DNA of 64,000 nt from Pseudomonas sp. 10-1B (GCF_000935045.1 NZ_JYKS01000001.1:124001-188000), one strand, 5' to 3'; positions 53,080 to 62,883 are shown, numbered from the stretch's first letter. Made by a program: numbers and translations. The notes: generated from the sequence alone by a model not told the origin.

Positions 53080-55249
53080 GCCACCTCCCGGGTCAGGTCA
53101 AAGGCGGCCCGCTGTTCGCTGGCCTGCTCGATGAGGGCCTGCTGCAACACCTCTTCGGTGATGATGCCGCGGGCGATCAGGTGCTCGCCCAGGCTATGGT
53201 GTGCGGGGTCGAAGTCGATCAGTGCCTGGTTGAACAGGGTGACCGGAACCATGCCGCGTACCTGCAGCACGGTGCCGAGCATGACCTGGTGGTGGCTGAC
53301 CCGTTCCAGCAGTGCTTCGTCGTCCTGGTGGCGTTCGAGGATGGCAAGCATGTCGTGGGTTTCTGGCTGCTGCCAAGGGCTTGGGTAGTGGTAGCGCAGG
53401 CCCAGGGTGACGCGCCCCTGTGGCGCCAGGCGCGCTTTGACCGGGCGTTTCAGCTGGCGGCTGATGACCCCCAGCGACACTTGGCTGACCGGGCTTTCGC
53501 TGGCCAGGATCAGTGTGTCGCCATCTTCGTCCACCGGCAGTACACCGTAGTGCGTGGCCAGTTTGCGCGGCAGCTTGGCGATCAGTTGCGGGTCGAGCTT
53601 GAATGGGTTCAGCGTTGCCCAGGGCAGGTCTAGCTGCTCGGCCAGGGTCGCCACCAGCTGTTCGCTGTTCAGCCAGCCGCGCAGCAGCAGTTCACGGCCC
53701 AGGCGTCGGCGCACCGGGCTGGTGATTGCCTGTTGCAGCTGCTCATCGCTGATCAGGCCCTTGGCCACCAGGCGTTGGCCCAGCGGCGTGCGGGCGGGGG
53801 TGGCGATGGCGGGGAACTCGTGGGTGGTCTTGTCCCAGGCCACGCGACGCGAATCGCCCATTTCCATCACCTGGCGCAGGGCGCGCAGGTTGGCGAAGAA
53901 ATTGACGAAGTTGCTCCACATCATTCGCGGCGCCGACAACAGGCCTTCGCCGATGCCGTAGAAGCGGGTGACGAACCAGCCGCGCTGGAACAGGCGATTG
54001 AGCAGTAACAGCCCGTTCAGCCACAGCAAGGTCGACAGCAGCCAGCTGTCGCTGAGGATCGACATGAAACGCCACGACTCCGGCGCGATCACCGTCACCA
54101 GCCACATGGCCAGCAACACCAGCAGCAACAGGTTGACCAGGAAGCTCAGCAGGTAGGCGAACAACCCGCGGCGGTCACGCCAGAGAAAGTAGTTGAGCGC
54201 GCCCTTGCGACTCCAGCCCAGGTTGCTGGTGCCCTGGAACACGATGCCGACGATCCACCGCGACTTCTGCCGAATGGCATGCTGCCAGTCGCGCGGAAAG
54301 TGCTCGCGTACGCAGATCACCTGGGAGAACTCGCGGCTCATGCCCAGGCGCCATTCCTGCTTCAGGGTCAGCGCCGGGTCGCTGATGGAGTAGCGGGCAA
54401 AAATGCACTTCATGCCCTTTTGCTTCAGGCGGAAACCGATGTCGTAGTCTTCGGTGAGGCTTTGCACGTCGAAGGCGATGCCGTCACCGTCCTCGAGCAG
54501 CGCGCTGATGGCACGGCGGCTGAAGCAGGTGCCGACACCGGCGCTGGGCACCTGGCCGGTCAATGCTTCGCGCACGATCACGTCCTTGCCATGGTTCTCG
54601 GCGAACTCGTCGACATAGTGGCCGGCGGTGAAGCCTTTCCACTCCGGTGCGTAGGGGTACACCGGGATCTGGATCATGTCCTTGTTCGGCAGCAGGTAGT
54701 TGAACAGGCGCAACTCCATGGGCGAGATCACGTCTTCGGCGTCGTGCAGGATGAAGCCGGCGAACTCGATGCCGGCGTCCTGCTGGAAACGCAGCAGCGC
54801 GTCGATGATGTTGTTCAGGCAGTCGGCCTTGCTGGTGGGGCCGGGGCGGGCGCACACCACCTTGTGCACGTTGGGGTAGTGCAGGCATACCGCATCGACG
54901 TCGGCCTGGGTTTGCGGGTCGTTGGGGTAGGTGCCGACGAAGATCTGGTAGTTCTCGTAATCGATGGTCGAGGCCGCCAGGCGCGCCATCTCACCTACCA
55001 CGCCCACTTCGTTCCAGGCCGGGACCATGATGGCCACGGTTTTTCCGGTACTTCGAACAGGCGTTTTTCGTCGGCCTTCTCGAACTTGTCGTAGATACGA
55101 AAGCGCCGGATCAGCTTGCGCCCCCAGTAGCACAGGTCGATGAACAGGTCATCCAGGCCCAGCAGGAACATCAGCGAGGCCAGGATGATCGCGAGGATCT
55201 TCAGGCCGAACAGTACGTAGGTGAGAAAATCGATGAATACCAGGTTCAT
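53076..55249 (-). pseudogene. nfrB: NfrB-like glycosyltransferase with N-terminal frameshift
   Basis: The natural start is at 55249 (MNLVFIDFLTYVLFG), giving the first membrane helix and GLDDLFIDLCYWGRKLIRRF, then RLFEVPEKP. At about 55036-55038 one G seems to be missing (CCGTGGCC where CCGGTGGCC is expected). The domain then continues in another frame with VAIMVPAWNEVGVVGEMARL, the GT2 signatures HDAED and QKSRW, several C-terminal membrane helices and a GspE-N/MshEN-type domain (LGQRLVAKGLISDEQLQQA) that binds c-di-GMP in relatives. As written, only an internal start could make the catalytic part without helix one. It may be sequencing error or phase-off inactivation. Confidence 0.82.
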
Positions 55250-55442
55250 GTGCCGACCACCGGTAAGGCGCAATGGGCCATCGTCTTTATCCCCGTTCGA
55301 CTCCTTGGACGAAGTTGTACGACATGTCGCCGTTTGTACTGGATAGATACAAGCAGCCGAACACGGGGTTGTCCAAATTTCAGGGTTTTTCTTGTGGGCA
55401 ACTTCTTGTAGTTTTACAGGTCGTTTACCCACGGAGCTGAAC

Positions 55443-55874
55443 ATGCAAGGCAAGGCACGCAAGATCGTCCAGGCCATTCTTTACGAAGCCATCGCTGTCG
55501 CCTGCGTGGCGCCTGCGCTGGAGCTGGCGTTCGGTGCCGGCATGGCGCAGTCGACCGTGCTGTCGGTGCTGATGTCGGGCATCGCGATGAGCTGGAACAT
55601 GGCTTACAACTGGGCGTTCGAGCGCTGGGAAGCCCGCCAGCGCCAGCGTGAGCGCACCTTGCTGCGGCGCCTGCTGCATGCACTGGGCTTCGAGGGCGGG
55701 CTGGTGCTGATCCTGCTGCCGCTGGTGGCGTACTGGCTGGACGTGAGCCTGTGGGCGGCGCTGCTGACCAACCTGGCGTTGTTCGTGTTCTTCTTCGTCT
55801 ACGCCTTTGTCTTCCAGTGGGGCTTCGACAAGGTGTTCGATGTGCCGTTGTCGGCGCAGCAGGTCAAGTGTTGA
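55443..55874 (+). CDS. PACE-family efflux transporter
   Basis: ATG 55443 has GGAG five bases upstream. 143 residues with four hydrophobic helices arranged as two bacterial transmembrane pair domains, beginning QGKARKIVQAILYEAIAVA with the conserved acidic residue in helix one and SWNMAYNWAFERWEARQ, as in AceI-type chlorhexidine/biogenic diamine exporters. The stop overlaps the -35 element of the next transcription unit. Confidence 0.85.
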   Translation: MQGKARKIVQAILYEAIAVACVAPALELAFGAGMAQSTVLSVLMSGIAMSWNMAYNWAFERWEARQRQRERTLLRRLLHALGFEGGLVLILLPLVAYWLDVSLWAALLTNLALFVFFFVYAFVFQWGFDKVFDVPLSAQQVKC

Positions 55875-55900
55875 CTTACCAAGGTGCGGCAGGCTAAGTT
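55871..55900 (+). promoter_or_regulatory. Candidate sigma-70 promoter of ilvA leader
   Basis: TTGACT at 55871-55876, 18 bases, TAAGTT at 55895-55900. Transcription would start near 55907, only a couple of bases before the leader ATG, which would explain the lack of a ribosome site there. Confidence 0.4.
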
Positions 55901-55908
55901 GCCATCCC

Positions 55909-55971
55909 ATGAATACTTTCCCGCACGTGAACGCCATTATTATTACCGCCATTATCAGCTTGGCGGGCTAG
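55909..55971 (+). CDS. Isoleucine-rich leader peptide of ilvA
   Basis: A 20-codon frame starting ATG 55909 and ending TAG 55971, too short for ordinary gene calling. Its sequence MNTFPHVNAIIITAIISLAG contains five Ile codons, with Val, Leu and Thr as well. It precedes an intrinsic terminator and then ilvA, the arrangement of an attenuation leader in which ribosome stalling at Ile codons lets transcription continue. No Shine-Dalgarno site is visible. Confidence 0.8.
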   Translation: MNTFPHVNAIIITAIISLAG

Positions 55972-55986
55972 CGCGTACGTGCACCG

Positions 55987-56015
55987 AACCCGCCCTGGAG
56001 GCGGGTTTCTTCTCT
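55987..56015 (+). terminator. Attenuator hairpin before ilvA
   Basis: AACCCGCC (55987-55994), loop CTGGA, GGCGGGTT (56000-56007), then TTCTTCTCTCT. A compact GC-rich stem with a pyrimidine/T-rich tail located 15 bases after the leader peptide stop. Confidence 0.82.
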
Positions 56016-56055
56016 CTGACTCCTGGGCAACGTGAAAACAGCCAAGGAGTCATCG

Positions 56056-57618
56056 ATGACCAGTTTCAGCGCCAGCCTACGTACCCCCGTCACCCCCCAG
56101 CAACTGCTGTCGGAGCAGGTGCGGCGCATTCTTGCTGCCCCGGTGTACGACCTGGCCATCGAAACGCCGCTGCAAGCTGCGCCTGCATTGTCTGCCAGCC
56201 TGGGCAACCAGGTATTGCTCAAGCGTGAAGATTTGCAGCCTACCTTCTCGTTCAAGATCCGTGGTGCCTATACCCGCCTGTCACGCCTGAGTGTCGCGCA
56301 ACGCGAGCGCGGGGTGATTACCGCATCGGCGGGTAACCACGCCCAGGGCGTGGCCCTGGCAGCATCGCACCTGGGTATGAAGGCCACCATCGTCATGCCG
56401 ACCACCACACCGTCGCTGAAAGTGGAAGGGGTACGTTCGCGGGGCGGGCATGTGGTGCTGCATGGCGAGAGCTTCCCGCATGCCCTGGCCCACGCGCTGA
56501 AGCTGGCCGACAGTGACGGCGCTACCTTCGTGCCGCCGTTCGACGACCCGGACGTGATCGCCGGGCAGGGCACCGTGGCCATGGAAATCCTCCGTCAGCG
56601 CCCAGGTGCGCTGGACGCCATCTTCGTGCCGGTGGGCGGTGGTGGGCTGATCGCCGGCATTGCCGCCTACGTGAAGTACCTGCGCCCTGAGGTGAAGGTG
56701 ATCGGTGTCGAGCCAGAGGACTCCAATTGCCTGCAATCCGCCATGGCTGCCGGCGAGCGGGTGATCCTGCCGCAGGTCGGCACCTTCGCCGATGGTGTGG
56801 CGGTGGCGCAGATCGGCGCCCATTGCTTCGAGCTGTGCCGGCACTTCGTCGACGAGGTGGTGACGGTGAGCAGCGACGAGCTGTGCGCGGCGATCAAGGA
56901 CATCTACGATGACACCCGCTCGATCACCGAGCCGTCCGGCGCCTTGGCCGTGGCCGGGATCAAGAAGTACGTGGCGCGCGACGGCGTGCAGGGGCAGACC
57001 CTGGTGGCCATCGACTCCGGGGCCAACGTCAACTTCGACCGCCTGCGCCATGTGGCCGAGCGGGCCGAACTGGGCGAGCAGCGCGAGGCGATCATCGCCG
57101 TCACCATCCCGGAACAGCCCGGCAGCTTCCGCGCCTTCTGCCAGGCGCTGGGCAAGCGGCAGATCACCGAGTTCAACTACCGTTATTACCCCGGCAAGGA
57201 GGCGCGTCTGTTCGTGGGGGTGCAGACCCACCCGCTGCATGATCCGCGCGAGCAGTTGCTGGCTGGCCTGCGCGAGCAGGGCTATAGCGTGCTGGACCTG
57301 ACCGATAACGAACTGGCCAAGCTGCATGTGCGCCATACCGTGGGTGGCCATGCGGCGCCTGGCGCCGATGAGCGGGTGCTGCGCTTCGAGTTCCCCGAGC
57401 GCCCAGGGGCGCTGCTGGGTTTCCTGGAGCGCTTGGGCAAGCGTTGGAACATCAGCCTGTTCCATTACCGCAATCATGGGGCGGCGGAGGCCCGGGTGTT
57501 CGCGGCGTTGGAGGTGCCGGGGGATGAACTGGCAGGGTTGCCGTTGGCGCTGGATGAGATGGGGTACCGGTATTGGGATGAGACCGACAACCCGGCGTAC
57601 AAGCTGTTTCTGGGCTGA
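56056..57618 (+). CDS. ilvA: Threonine ammonia-lyase, biosynthetic, with two ACT-like domains
   Basis: Deaminates threonine to 2-oxobutyrate, the first step of isoleucine synthesis. ATG 56056 has AAGGAG six bases upstream; the earlier GTG does not. 520 residues: a PLP fold with the Schiff-base Lys at residue 67 in FSFKIRGAY, SAGNHAQGVALAA, the glycine loop VPVGGGGLIAG, and C-terminal regulatory domains (PGSFRAFCQALGKRQITEF, PGALLGFLERLGKRWNISLF) that bind Ile/Val in the family. Upstream attenuation adds transcriptional control. Confidence 0.95.
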   Translation: MTSFSASLRTPVTPQQLLSEQVRRILAAPVYDLAIETPLQAAPALSASLGNQVLLKREDLQPTFSFKIRGAYTRLSRLSVAQRERGVITASAGNHAQGVALAASHLGMKATIVMPTTTPSLKVEGVRSRGGHVVLHGESFPHALAHALKLADSDGATFVPPFDDPDVIAGQGTVAMEILRQRPGALDAIFVPVGGGGLIAGIAAYVKYLRPEVKVIGVEPEDSNCLQSAMAAGERVILPQVGTFADGVAVAQIGAHCFELCRHFVDEVVTVSSDELCAAIKDIYDDTRSITEPSGALAVAGIKKYVARDGVQGQTLVAIDSGANVNFDRLRHVAERAELGEQREAIIAVTIPEQPGSFRAFCQALGKRQITEFNYRYYPGKEARLFVGVQTHPLHDPREQLLAGLREQGYSVLDLTDNELAKLHVRHTVGGHAAPGADERVLRFEFPERPGALLGFLERLGKRWNISLFHYRNHGAAEARVFAALEVPGDELAGLPLALDEMGYRYWDETDNPAYKLFLG

Positions 57619-57651
57619 CAGGTATAGCGTTAGCCAGAAACCTGCACAGTA

Positions 57652-57740
57652 CCTGTGGGAGCGGGCGTGCCCGCGAAGAATCCAGCGCGGTGAATGGCAC
57701 CGGCTTTGCCGGTGTTCGCGGCTAAAGCCGCTCCCACAGG
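57652..57740. repeat. REP pair after ilvA
   Basis: GTGGGAGCGGGCGTGCCCGC near 57655 and GCGGCTAAAGCCGCTCCCAC near 57719, around GCACCGGCTTTGCCGGTG. It lies between convergent genes and probably ends both transcripts. Confidence 0.8.
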
Positions 57741-57765
57741 TTCTGCGTAGCTGGTAAAAAAGTTT

Positions 57766-58947
57766 TCAGCGTTCGCGCATGAAGAAGCCGGCGACGAATT
57801 TGCGGAAGGTTTCCAGGCTCTTGAAGTCGGCATAGCGCTTGAAGTTCTCGGCATCCGGTTCGGGCCCTATGGGCTGCTCCAGCAGCGACACCGACAGGAC
57901 CCGGTCCTGGTCCGAGGTCATCACCAGTTCATCCATCACCTGGCCGCCGATCACTGGCCGGCGCATCTGCACCTTCACGCCCTTGCTGGCCATCCAGTCG
58001 ACCAGTGACACCAGGGCCTTGAGCGGCTCGCGTTCCTCGTCGCGATACACCGGGAACAGGTGGGCGCGTGACAGCACCGGCACGCTGGCCACGTGAATCA
58101 GTTCGTAGTAATGGCTGCCGGCGCTGGTCGGTGAGTACAGCGCCAACGCGAGCAGCGGCCCGGTGGTGCGGTTGCCGCCCCAGTACAGGTGGTGCCCCTG
58201 GAAGTCGAAGCCGTCTTCACTGCGGTTGTTGAACAGCTTGCGCCCCTTGATCTGGTCCACGCAGTCGAGCAGCAGGCCATGGCGGCGGTGGTTGCCGAAT
58301 ACCTTGGCTTCGCGCAGGCGGGACTTGAGCATCATCATGTGCTTCATGTCCAGGCGGGTTTCCAGGTAGTTGCTGGCGGGGACCCGTTCCAGCAGCGGGT
58401 AGCGGCTGGCCACGCTGCGCAGTTCGGCAAACTGCCCGGTCAGGTCCTTCTTCAGGTGCGTGGCGTACAGGTTCAGGCCGCTGGTTTCGATCCAGGTCAG
58501 CAGCAGTGACAGCAGGCGCTGCTGCTCGCGCCGCTCGTTGCCTTCGCCGCCGGCACTGGCGGTGCCACTGCGAAAGTCGCCGATCAGGCGCAAGGGCGTG
58601 TCGGGCGGCAGCCAGGCCGCAGGGGGCGCGGGGTCGTTGTCCTGTTCGGCGGCTTCCCGCTCGTCCTTGGTGAACGGGCAGCCGGGCGCGTGGTCGGCGG
58701 TGCCCGGGTTGTTCTTGAGGAACAGCGTGCCGGTGTTGCCATTGAGGGTGACATTGAGCACCGGCAAGGCGTCGTTGCGGCAGTCGCAGGCCAGCCACTG
58801 GTTGGCGCTGCGCACCTTCATCAGCAATTGGTTGGCCTGCAGCAGGCGTGGCCCGGCGAGGCTGCCGGTGGCAAAGCCGACCAGCAGCTCCTCTTCGGCG
58901 GGGGTCAGGCTGCGCACCTGGGCGGCGGTTTTGTCGATGATTCGCAT
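57766..58947 (-). CDS. Conserved protein of unknown function
   Basis: I do not recognise this 393-residue soluble protein. The start (MRIIDKTAAQ) has GGAG seven bases upstream; the open frame runs nine codons longer. Visible features: a Cys-containing N-terminal region WLACDCRNDALPVLNVTLNG with HAPGCPFTKDE, which could bind a metal (C, C, H, C pattern), an acidic linker, then an alpha/beta region with KVFGNHRRHGLLLDCVDQIK and HHLYWGGNRTTGPLLALALY. It has no membrane segments. It is a single gene between ilvA and a VOC gene. Confidence 0.75.
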   Translation of the reverse strand: MRIIDKTAAQVRSLTPAEEELLVGFATGSLAGPRLLQANQLLMKVRSANQWLACDCRNDALPVLNVTLNGNTGTLFLKNNPGTADHAPGCPFTKDEREAAEQDNDPAPPAAWLPPDTPLRLIGDFRSGTASAGGEGNERREQQRLLSLLLTWIETSGLNLYATHLKKDLTGQFAELRSVASRYPLLERVPASNYLETRLDMKHMMMLKSRLREAKVFGNHRRHGLLLDCVDQIKGRKLFNNRSEDGFDFQGHHLYWGGNRTTGPLLALALYSPTSAGSHYYELIHVASVPVLSRAHLFPVYRDEEREPLKALVSLVDWMASKGVKVQMRRPVIGGQVMDELVMTSDQDRVLSVSLLEQPIGPEPDAENFKRYADFKSLETFRKFVAGFFMRER

Positions 58948-59010
58948 GAAGCAGCTCCAAGCTACGAGCCTCAAGCTTCAAGCAAAGTCGCGCCGCTTTC
59001 AACTTGCCGC

Positions 59011-59478
59011 TCAGTTGCCAGCGAACATCTTCGCGGCGCGGGCGCGGATTTCGTCAGGGGTGAGGTCCTCCTTGTGGGTGGAGACGAACCAGATATTGCC
59101 GAACGGGTCTTTCAGGGTGCCGCTACGGTCGCCGTAGAACTGGTCGGTCAAGGGGCGCAACTGGGTGCCGCCGGCGGCCAGGGCCTGGGCGTAGACCTTG
59201 TCGCAGTCTTCAACGTACAGGTGCAGGCCTACGCCTGCGCCGCTGAGCTTCTGGCTGGCGGTGAGGCCGCCTTCCATGTCGCAGGGGTCGCCGAGCATCA
59301 GCGAGGAATCACCGATCTTCAGTTCGGCATGGCCCACGCGACCGTCGGGTGCGTCGAGGCGGAACATCTCGACGGCACCGAAAGCCTTCTTGTAGAACTC
59401 GATGGCCTTGGCGGCGTCGTTGATGGCCAGGTAGGGGGTGATGCTGTGCTGGCCTTCGGGGATGGGTCTGGCTGCCAT
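59011..59478 (-). CDS. VOC-family (glyoxalase/PhnB-like) protein
   Basis: 155 residues from the ATG with AAGGAGAG upstream; 20 extra codons are open before it. The fold is indicated by HSITPYLAINDAAKAIEFYK and GVGLHLYVEDCDKVYAQALA, with KDPFGNIWFVSTHKEDLT near the end, as in PhnB/YdeN-type proteins. Metal ligands may be weak in this subgroup. Substrate unknown. Confidence 0.85.
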   Translation of the reverse strand: MAARPIPEGQHSITPYLAINDAAKAIEFYKKAFGAVEMFRLDAPDGRVGHAELKIGDSSLMLGDPCDMEGGLTASQKLSGAGVGLHLYVEDCDKVYAQALAAGGTQLRPLTDQFYGDRSGTLKDPFGNIWFVSTHKEDLTPDEIRARAAKMFAGN

Positions 59479-59588
59479 GTTCGACTCTCCTTTGCAGTGG
59501 GCGCCGGTCGGCGCCCTGTTGCTTGGAGTCGTTTGCACAGACGGAAAATCGACAGTGACGCTAGACCGATTCTCTATAAGCGCGACAG

Positions 59589-61208
59589 TCAGAAGATATA
59601 GTCGGTGGTCAGGAAGCTCGACTGGCGGTTGCGGATGATTTCACTGATCAACTGCTTGTTGGCTTCCTGGAAGCGGGTGGCGACCAGGGTACGGATCGAG
59701 AACACGCGCAGGGCGTCATGCACCGACAGGGTACCTTCGGCGCTGTTCTTGCGGCCGTTGAACGGGTAGGTGTCCGGGCCGCGCTGGCATTGCGCATTGA
59801 TGTTGATACGCCCGACCTGGTTGGCGAAGATGTCGACCAGGCTGCCGATGGTCGCCGGGTCGTTGCCGAACAGGCTCAGCTGCTGGCCGTAGTCGGAGTC
59901 CAGTACATAATCGATCACCGTCTGCAGGTCGCGGTAGGGCACCACCGGTACCAACGGGCCGAACTGTTCTTCGTGGTACACGCGCATGTCGTGGTTCACC
60001 GGGTACAGCACGGCGGGATAGAAGAACGAGCCGCGGCTGTGCCCGCCACCTTCATTGAGCACCCGCGCGCCCTTGGCCGTGGCATCGGCGACCAGGCCAT
60101 CGAGGTAGTCGACCTTGCCGGGCTCGGGCAGCGGTGTCAGCGCCACGCCAGGCTCCCATGGCATGCCGGGCTTGAGCGCGGCCAGCTTGCGCTGGAACTT
60201 GTCGAGGAAGGCTTCGACCACGTCTTCGTGGACGAACAGGATCTTCAGCGCCGTGCAGCGTTGGCCATTGAACGACAGTGCTCCGGTGACTGCCTCTTCG
60301 ACAGCGTTGTCGAGGTCCACCTGGGGCAGCACGATGCCTGGGTTCTTGGCGTCCAGGCCCAGTACGGCGCGCAGGCGGTGTGGGCGTGGGTGCAGCTTTT
60401 TCAGATCGCTGGCGGCCTTGTGCGTGCCGATGAAGGCGAACACATCGACCTTGCCGCTGGCCATCAGCGCGCTCACCGTTTCCCGGCCACGGCCATAGAT
60501 GACGTTGATCACCCCCGGCGGGAAGCTGTCGCGGAACGCTTCGAGCAAGGGACGAATCAGCAGCACGCCGAACTTGGCCGGCTTGAACACCACGGTGTTG
60601 CCCATGATCAGCGCCGGGATCAACGTGGTGAAGGTTTCGTTCAGTGGATAGTTGTACGGCCCCATGCATAGCGCCACGCCCAGTGGCGCACGGCGGATCT
60701 GGCCTAGCGTGCCCTGTTCGAGCTCGAAGCGGCTGGAGCGGCGGTCGAGGTCCTTGAGGGCATTGATGGTGTCGACGATGTAGTCGCAGGTGCGGTCGAA
60801 TTCCTTTTCCGAATCCTTGAGGTTCTTGCCGATTTCCCACATCAGCAGCTTGACCACGGCCTGGCGTTGCTCGCGCATGCGCGCGAGGAAAGCTTCGACG
60901 TGCTGGATGCGTTCGGCCACACGCATGGTCGGCCAGGCGCCGCGGCCTTTGTCGTAGGCCTGCACGGCGGCATCGAGGGCGGTGAGCGCGGTGTCGGCAT
61001 CGAGCAGCGGGGCGCTGCCCAGCACCACCTGGTGCTCATCGGTACCTTCCTTGAGCCAGACCGGGCTGCGCACCGTGGCCAGGGGGCCGTCCCAGCGCCT
61101 GAGCTCACCATTCACCAGGTAGTCGCGTTGTTCCAGAGGGGCTTCCAGGCGCCAGGTTTCCGGGATGTTCTCGGCGCTGGGGAAGAGTGAATCGAGCAGA
61201 CGGTCCAT
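59589..61208 (-). CDS. GapN-like non-phosphorylating glyceraldehyde-3-phosphate dehydrogenase
   Basis: 539 residues of the aldehyde dehydrogenase superfamily, nearest in motifs to NADP-dependent GapN: GVALCMGPYNYPLNETFTTL, FKPAKFGVLL, catalytic Cys in SFNGQRCTALK, EEQFGPLVPVVPY, and NINAQCQRGPDTYPFNGRKN. It would oxidise glyceraldehyde-3-phosphate to 3-phosphoglycerate with NADPH formation. Monocistronic. Confidence 0.82.
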   Translation of the reverse strand: MDRLLDSLFPSAENIPETWRLEAPLEQRDYLVNGELRRWDGPLATVRSPVWLKEGTDEHQVVLGSAPLLDADTALTALDAAVQAYDKGRGAWPTMRVAERIQHVEAFLARMREQRQAVVKLLMWEIGKNLKDSEKEFDRTCDYIVDTINALKDLDRRSSRFELEQGTLGQIRRAPLGVALCMGPYNYPLNETFTTLIPALIMGNTVVFKPAKFGVLLIRPLLEAFRDSFPPGVINVIYGRGRETVSALMASGKVDVFAFIGTHKAASDLKKLHPRPHRLRAVLGLDAKNPGIVLPQVDLDNAVEEAVTGALSFNGQRCTALKILFVHEDVVEAFLDKFQRKLAALKPGMPWEPGVALTPLPEPGKVDYLDGLVADATAKGARVLNEGGGHSRGSFFYPAVLYPVNHDMRVYHEEQFGPLVPVVPYRDLQTVIDYVLDSDYGQQLSLFGNDPATIGSLVDIFANQVGRININAQCQRGPDTYPFNGRKNSAEGTLSVHDALRVFSIRTLVATRFQEANKQLISEIIRNRQSSFLTTDYIF

Positions 61209-61665
61209 GGGTACTGCACCTCACATTGCTGGGTGGGTTTCGAGCCTAGTGAATCGCTTCAGCATATGAGCATGCACCGGCTATGGGAAAAACACCAGTG
61301 TGGTTCACGCGGATGGGCTGCGCCTGTCTGTGAAGGCGGCTACCACGATGCTGCTTTTTTGCAGCGAACTATCGGACGGTATTGCTCTATAGCAAGGTGG
61401 TAATGGGATATCACCCGGTGTCGGCACGCTTATAGCGAAGTTCTGCTGTTGCGGGCATTTCATGGAGGAAATTTGACGCCAGCAAACTTCATGCAAATCC
61501 ACGCAGAGTGCCGCTTGCCAAACTGTTTTCGGCCATCTTAAATTGTTACTGAATGTGGAGTAGGGGTTAGGGGCTAACCCGTAACTATCAGATTGTTAAG
61601 CGTTTTTCTGAATTATTGTCTTTCTCCGATAGGCCCTGGGCACTTCAAAGGACGACGAAGAAGAA
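61209..61665 (+). other. Long AT-richer intergenic region
   Basis: About 457 bases without a gene, AT-richer than the surroundings. It contains a perfect inverted repeat GGGTTAG-GGG-CTAACCC at 61564-61580 about 85 bases before the next start, and a weak TTGTTA / TATTGT pair at 61593 and 61614 with a short 15-base spacer. These may be the operator and promoter for the following gene. Confidence 0.4.
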
Positions 61666-62820
61666 ATGAAAGCGACCTTGACGGCAGTGGCGCGAAGGTT
61701 CATATCGCCCTCCCTGCGCTACGAATTGAGACATCTGGCCAACAACGTGCGTGAAGTGATGGCGCGTGCCTGTTTCTGGCGCTGGGAAGTTGCCCGGTTT
61801 CGGTTGCAGCAGGAGAGCCCCTACGAGATCGTCTATGTCGGCAGGAAGCAACAACGGGAAATGGCCAAACTGCTGATTGCCGGCAAGGGCCAGGGTAGTG
61901 CGTCGATCGTTGACAGCGCAAATGCCACGGTGGCTGCCAACCACGTGGTGCTGGTCAGCGAAATGCCGACTTCCGGTGCCTTGTCGGTGCCGCACTACCT
62001 CAGCGCCGTAGTGCCACTGGGGCGCGCGCTGGAGGACATCACCGCGCGCTACGACAGCGAACTGCGGCGCAGCATTCGCAAGAGCCGCCCGCTGTACCAG
62101 ATGCGTCAGACCCTGTCGGACGACGAGATCGCCATGGCTGACCGCGACCTGCTGCGCCCCTATGCCAGTGCCCGGCAGGGCATCCACGCCGCGCAATTCC
62201 CTACGGATGAGGTATTTCGCATCGCCAAGGGCGTCGGCCGGCTCGACTTGATCACCTTGGGCGACGAGGTCATCGGCTGCCACCTTGGCTGCGAAGTGGC
62301 ACGTGGCGGCAAGCGTTACTGGAGCACCTTGCGTTTCGGCTATTGCGAGGCGGTGTTCAGCGATGCCAGGAAGTTGCGCGAGGTGAATTCGATCACCACC
62401 TTCATGGCCCTTGAATGGGCACTGGAGCAGGGCTACGACTACTACGACATCGGCCTGTGCCTGGCACGGCCGGACGACGGCTTGTTGAAATGGAAGCGCC
62501 GCCGCGGTGGCGATATCGATTCGCTGGGCAATCATGCCTACCTGTTTGTCCGCTTGCCCAAGACCGGCACGGCGAAGTTTCTCTGGGACACACCGATGTT
62601 CGCGATGGAAGGCGACAAGCTCACGCTGCACCTGGGGCTGCCCGAGGGGCCGAGCGATGAGGAAGTTGCCAGCCGCTACCACGAAATGGTGTTTGGCGGC
62701 CTGCACAAGATCTACCTCTATGGTGGCGACGCTGCGGGTGAGTCGTTCATGGAAACCTTGCGTAGCCGTTATGCCAACCTGCAGTCGCCGCCCAGTATGG
62801 AAAGGGTCATGTGCAACTGA
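61666..62820 (+). CDS. FemAB/GNAT-like acyl- or aminoacyltransferase family protein
   Basis: 384 residues, soluble. The middle part, roughly residues 120-290, resembles the second half of FemAB/GNAT folds: DSELRRSIRKSRP, ITLGDEVIGCHLGCEVA, TFMALEWALEQGYDYYDIGL and LLKWKRRRGG. Such proteins transfer acyl or aminoacyl groups in cell-envelope or polysaccharide synthesis, but the partner is unknown. It stands alone with a long upstream region. Confidence 0.55.
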   Translation: MKATLTAVARRFISPSLRYELRHLANNVREVMARACFWRWEVARFRLQQESPYEIVYVGRKQQREMAKLLIAGKGQGSASIVDSANATVAANHVVLVSEMPTSGALSVPHYLSAVVPLGRALEDITARYDSELRRSIRKSRPLYQMRQTLSDDEIAMADRDLLRPYASARQGIHAAQFPTDEVFRIAKGVGRLDLITLGDEVIGCHLGCEVARGGKRYWSTLRFGYCEAVFSDARKLREVNSITTFMALEWALEQGYDYYDIGLCLARPDDGLLKWKRRRGGDIDSLGNHAYLFVRLPKTGTAKFLWDTPMFAMEGDKLTLHLGLPEGPSDEEVASRYHEMVFGGLHKIYLYGGDAAGESFMETLRSRYANLQSPPSMERVMCN

Positions 62821-62883
62821 CCTGTTGCCGTGATAAGCGTGTAGTATCTGGGCACATCGCAGTAGCAGCCAGCGGGGCTAGGG

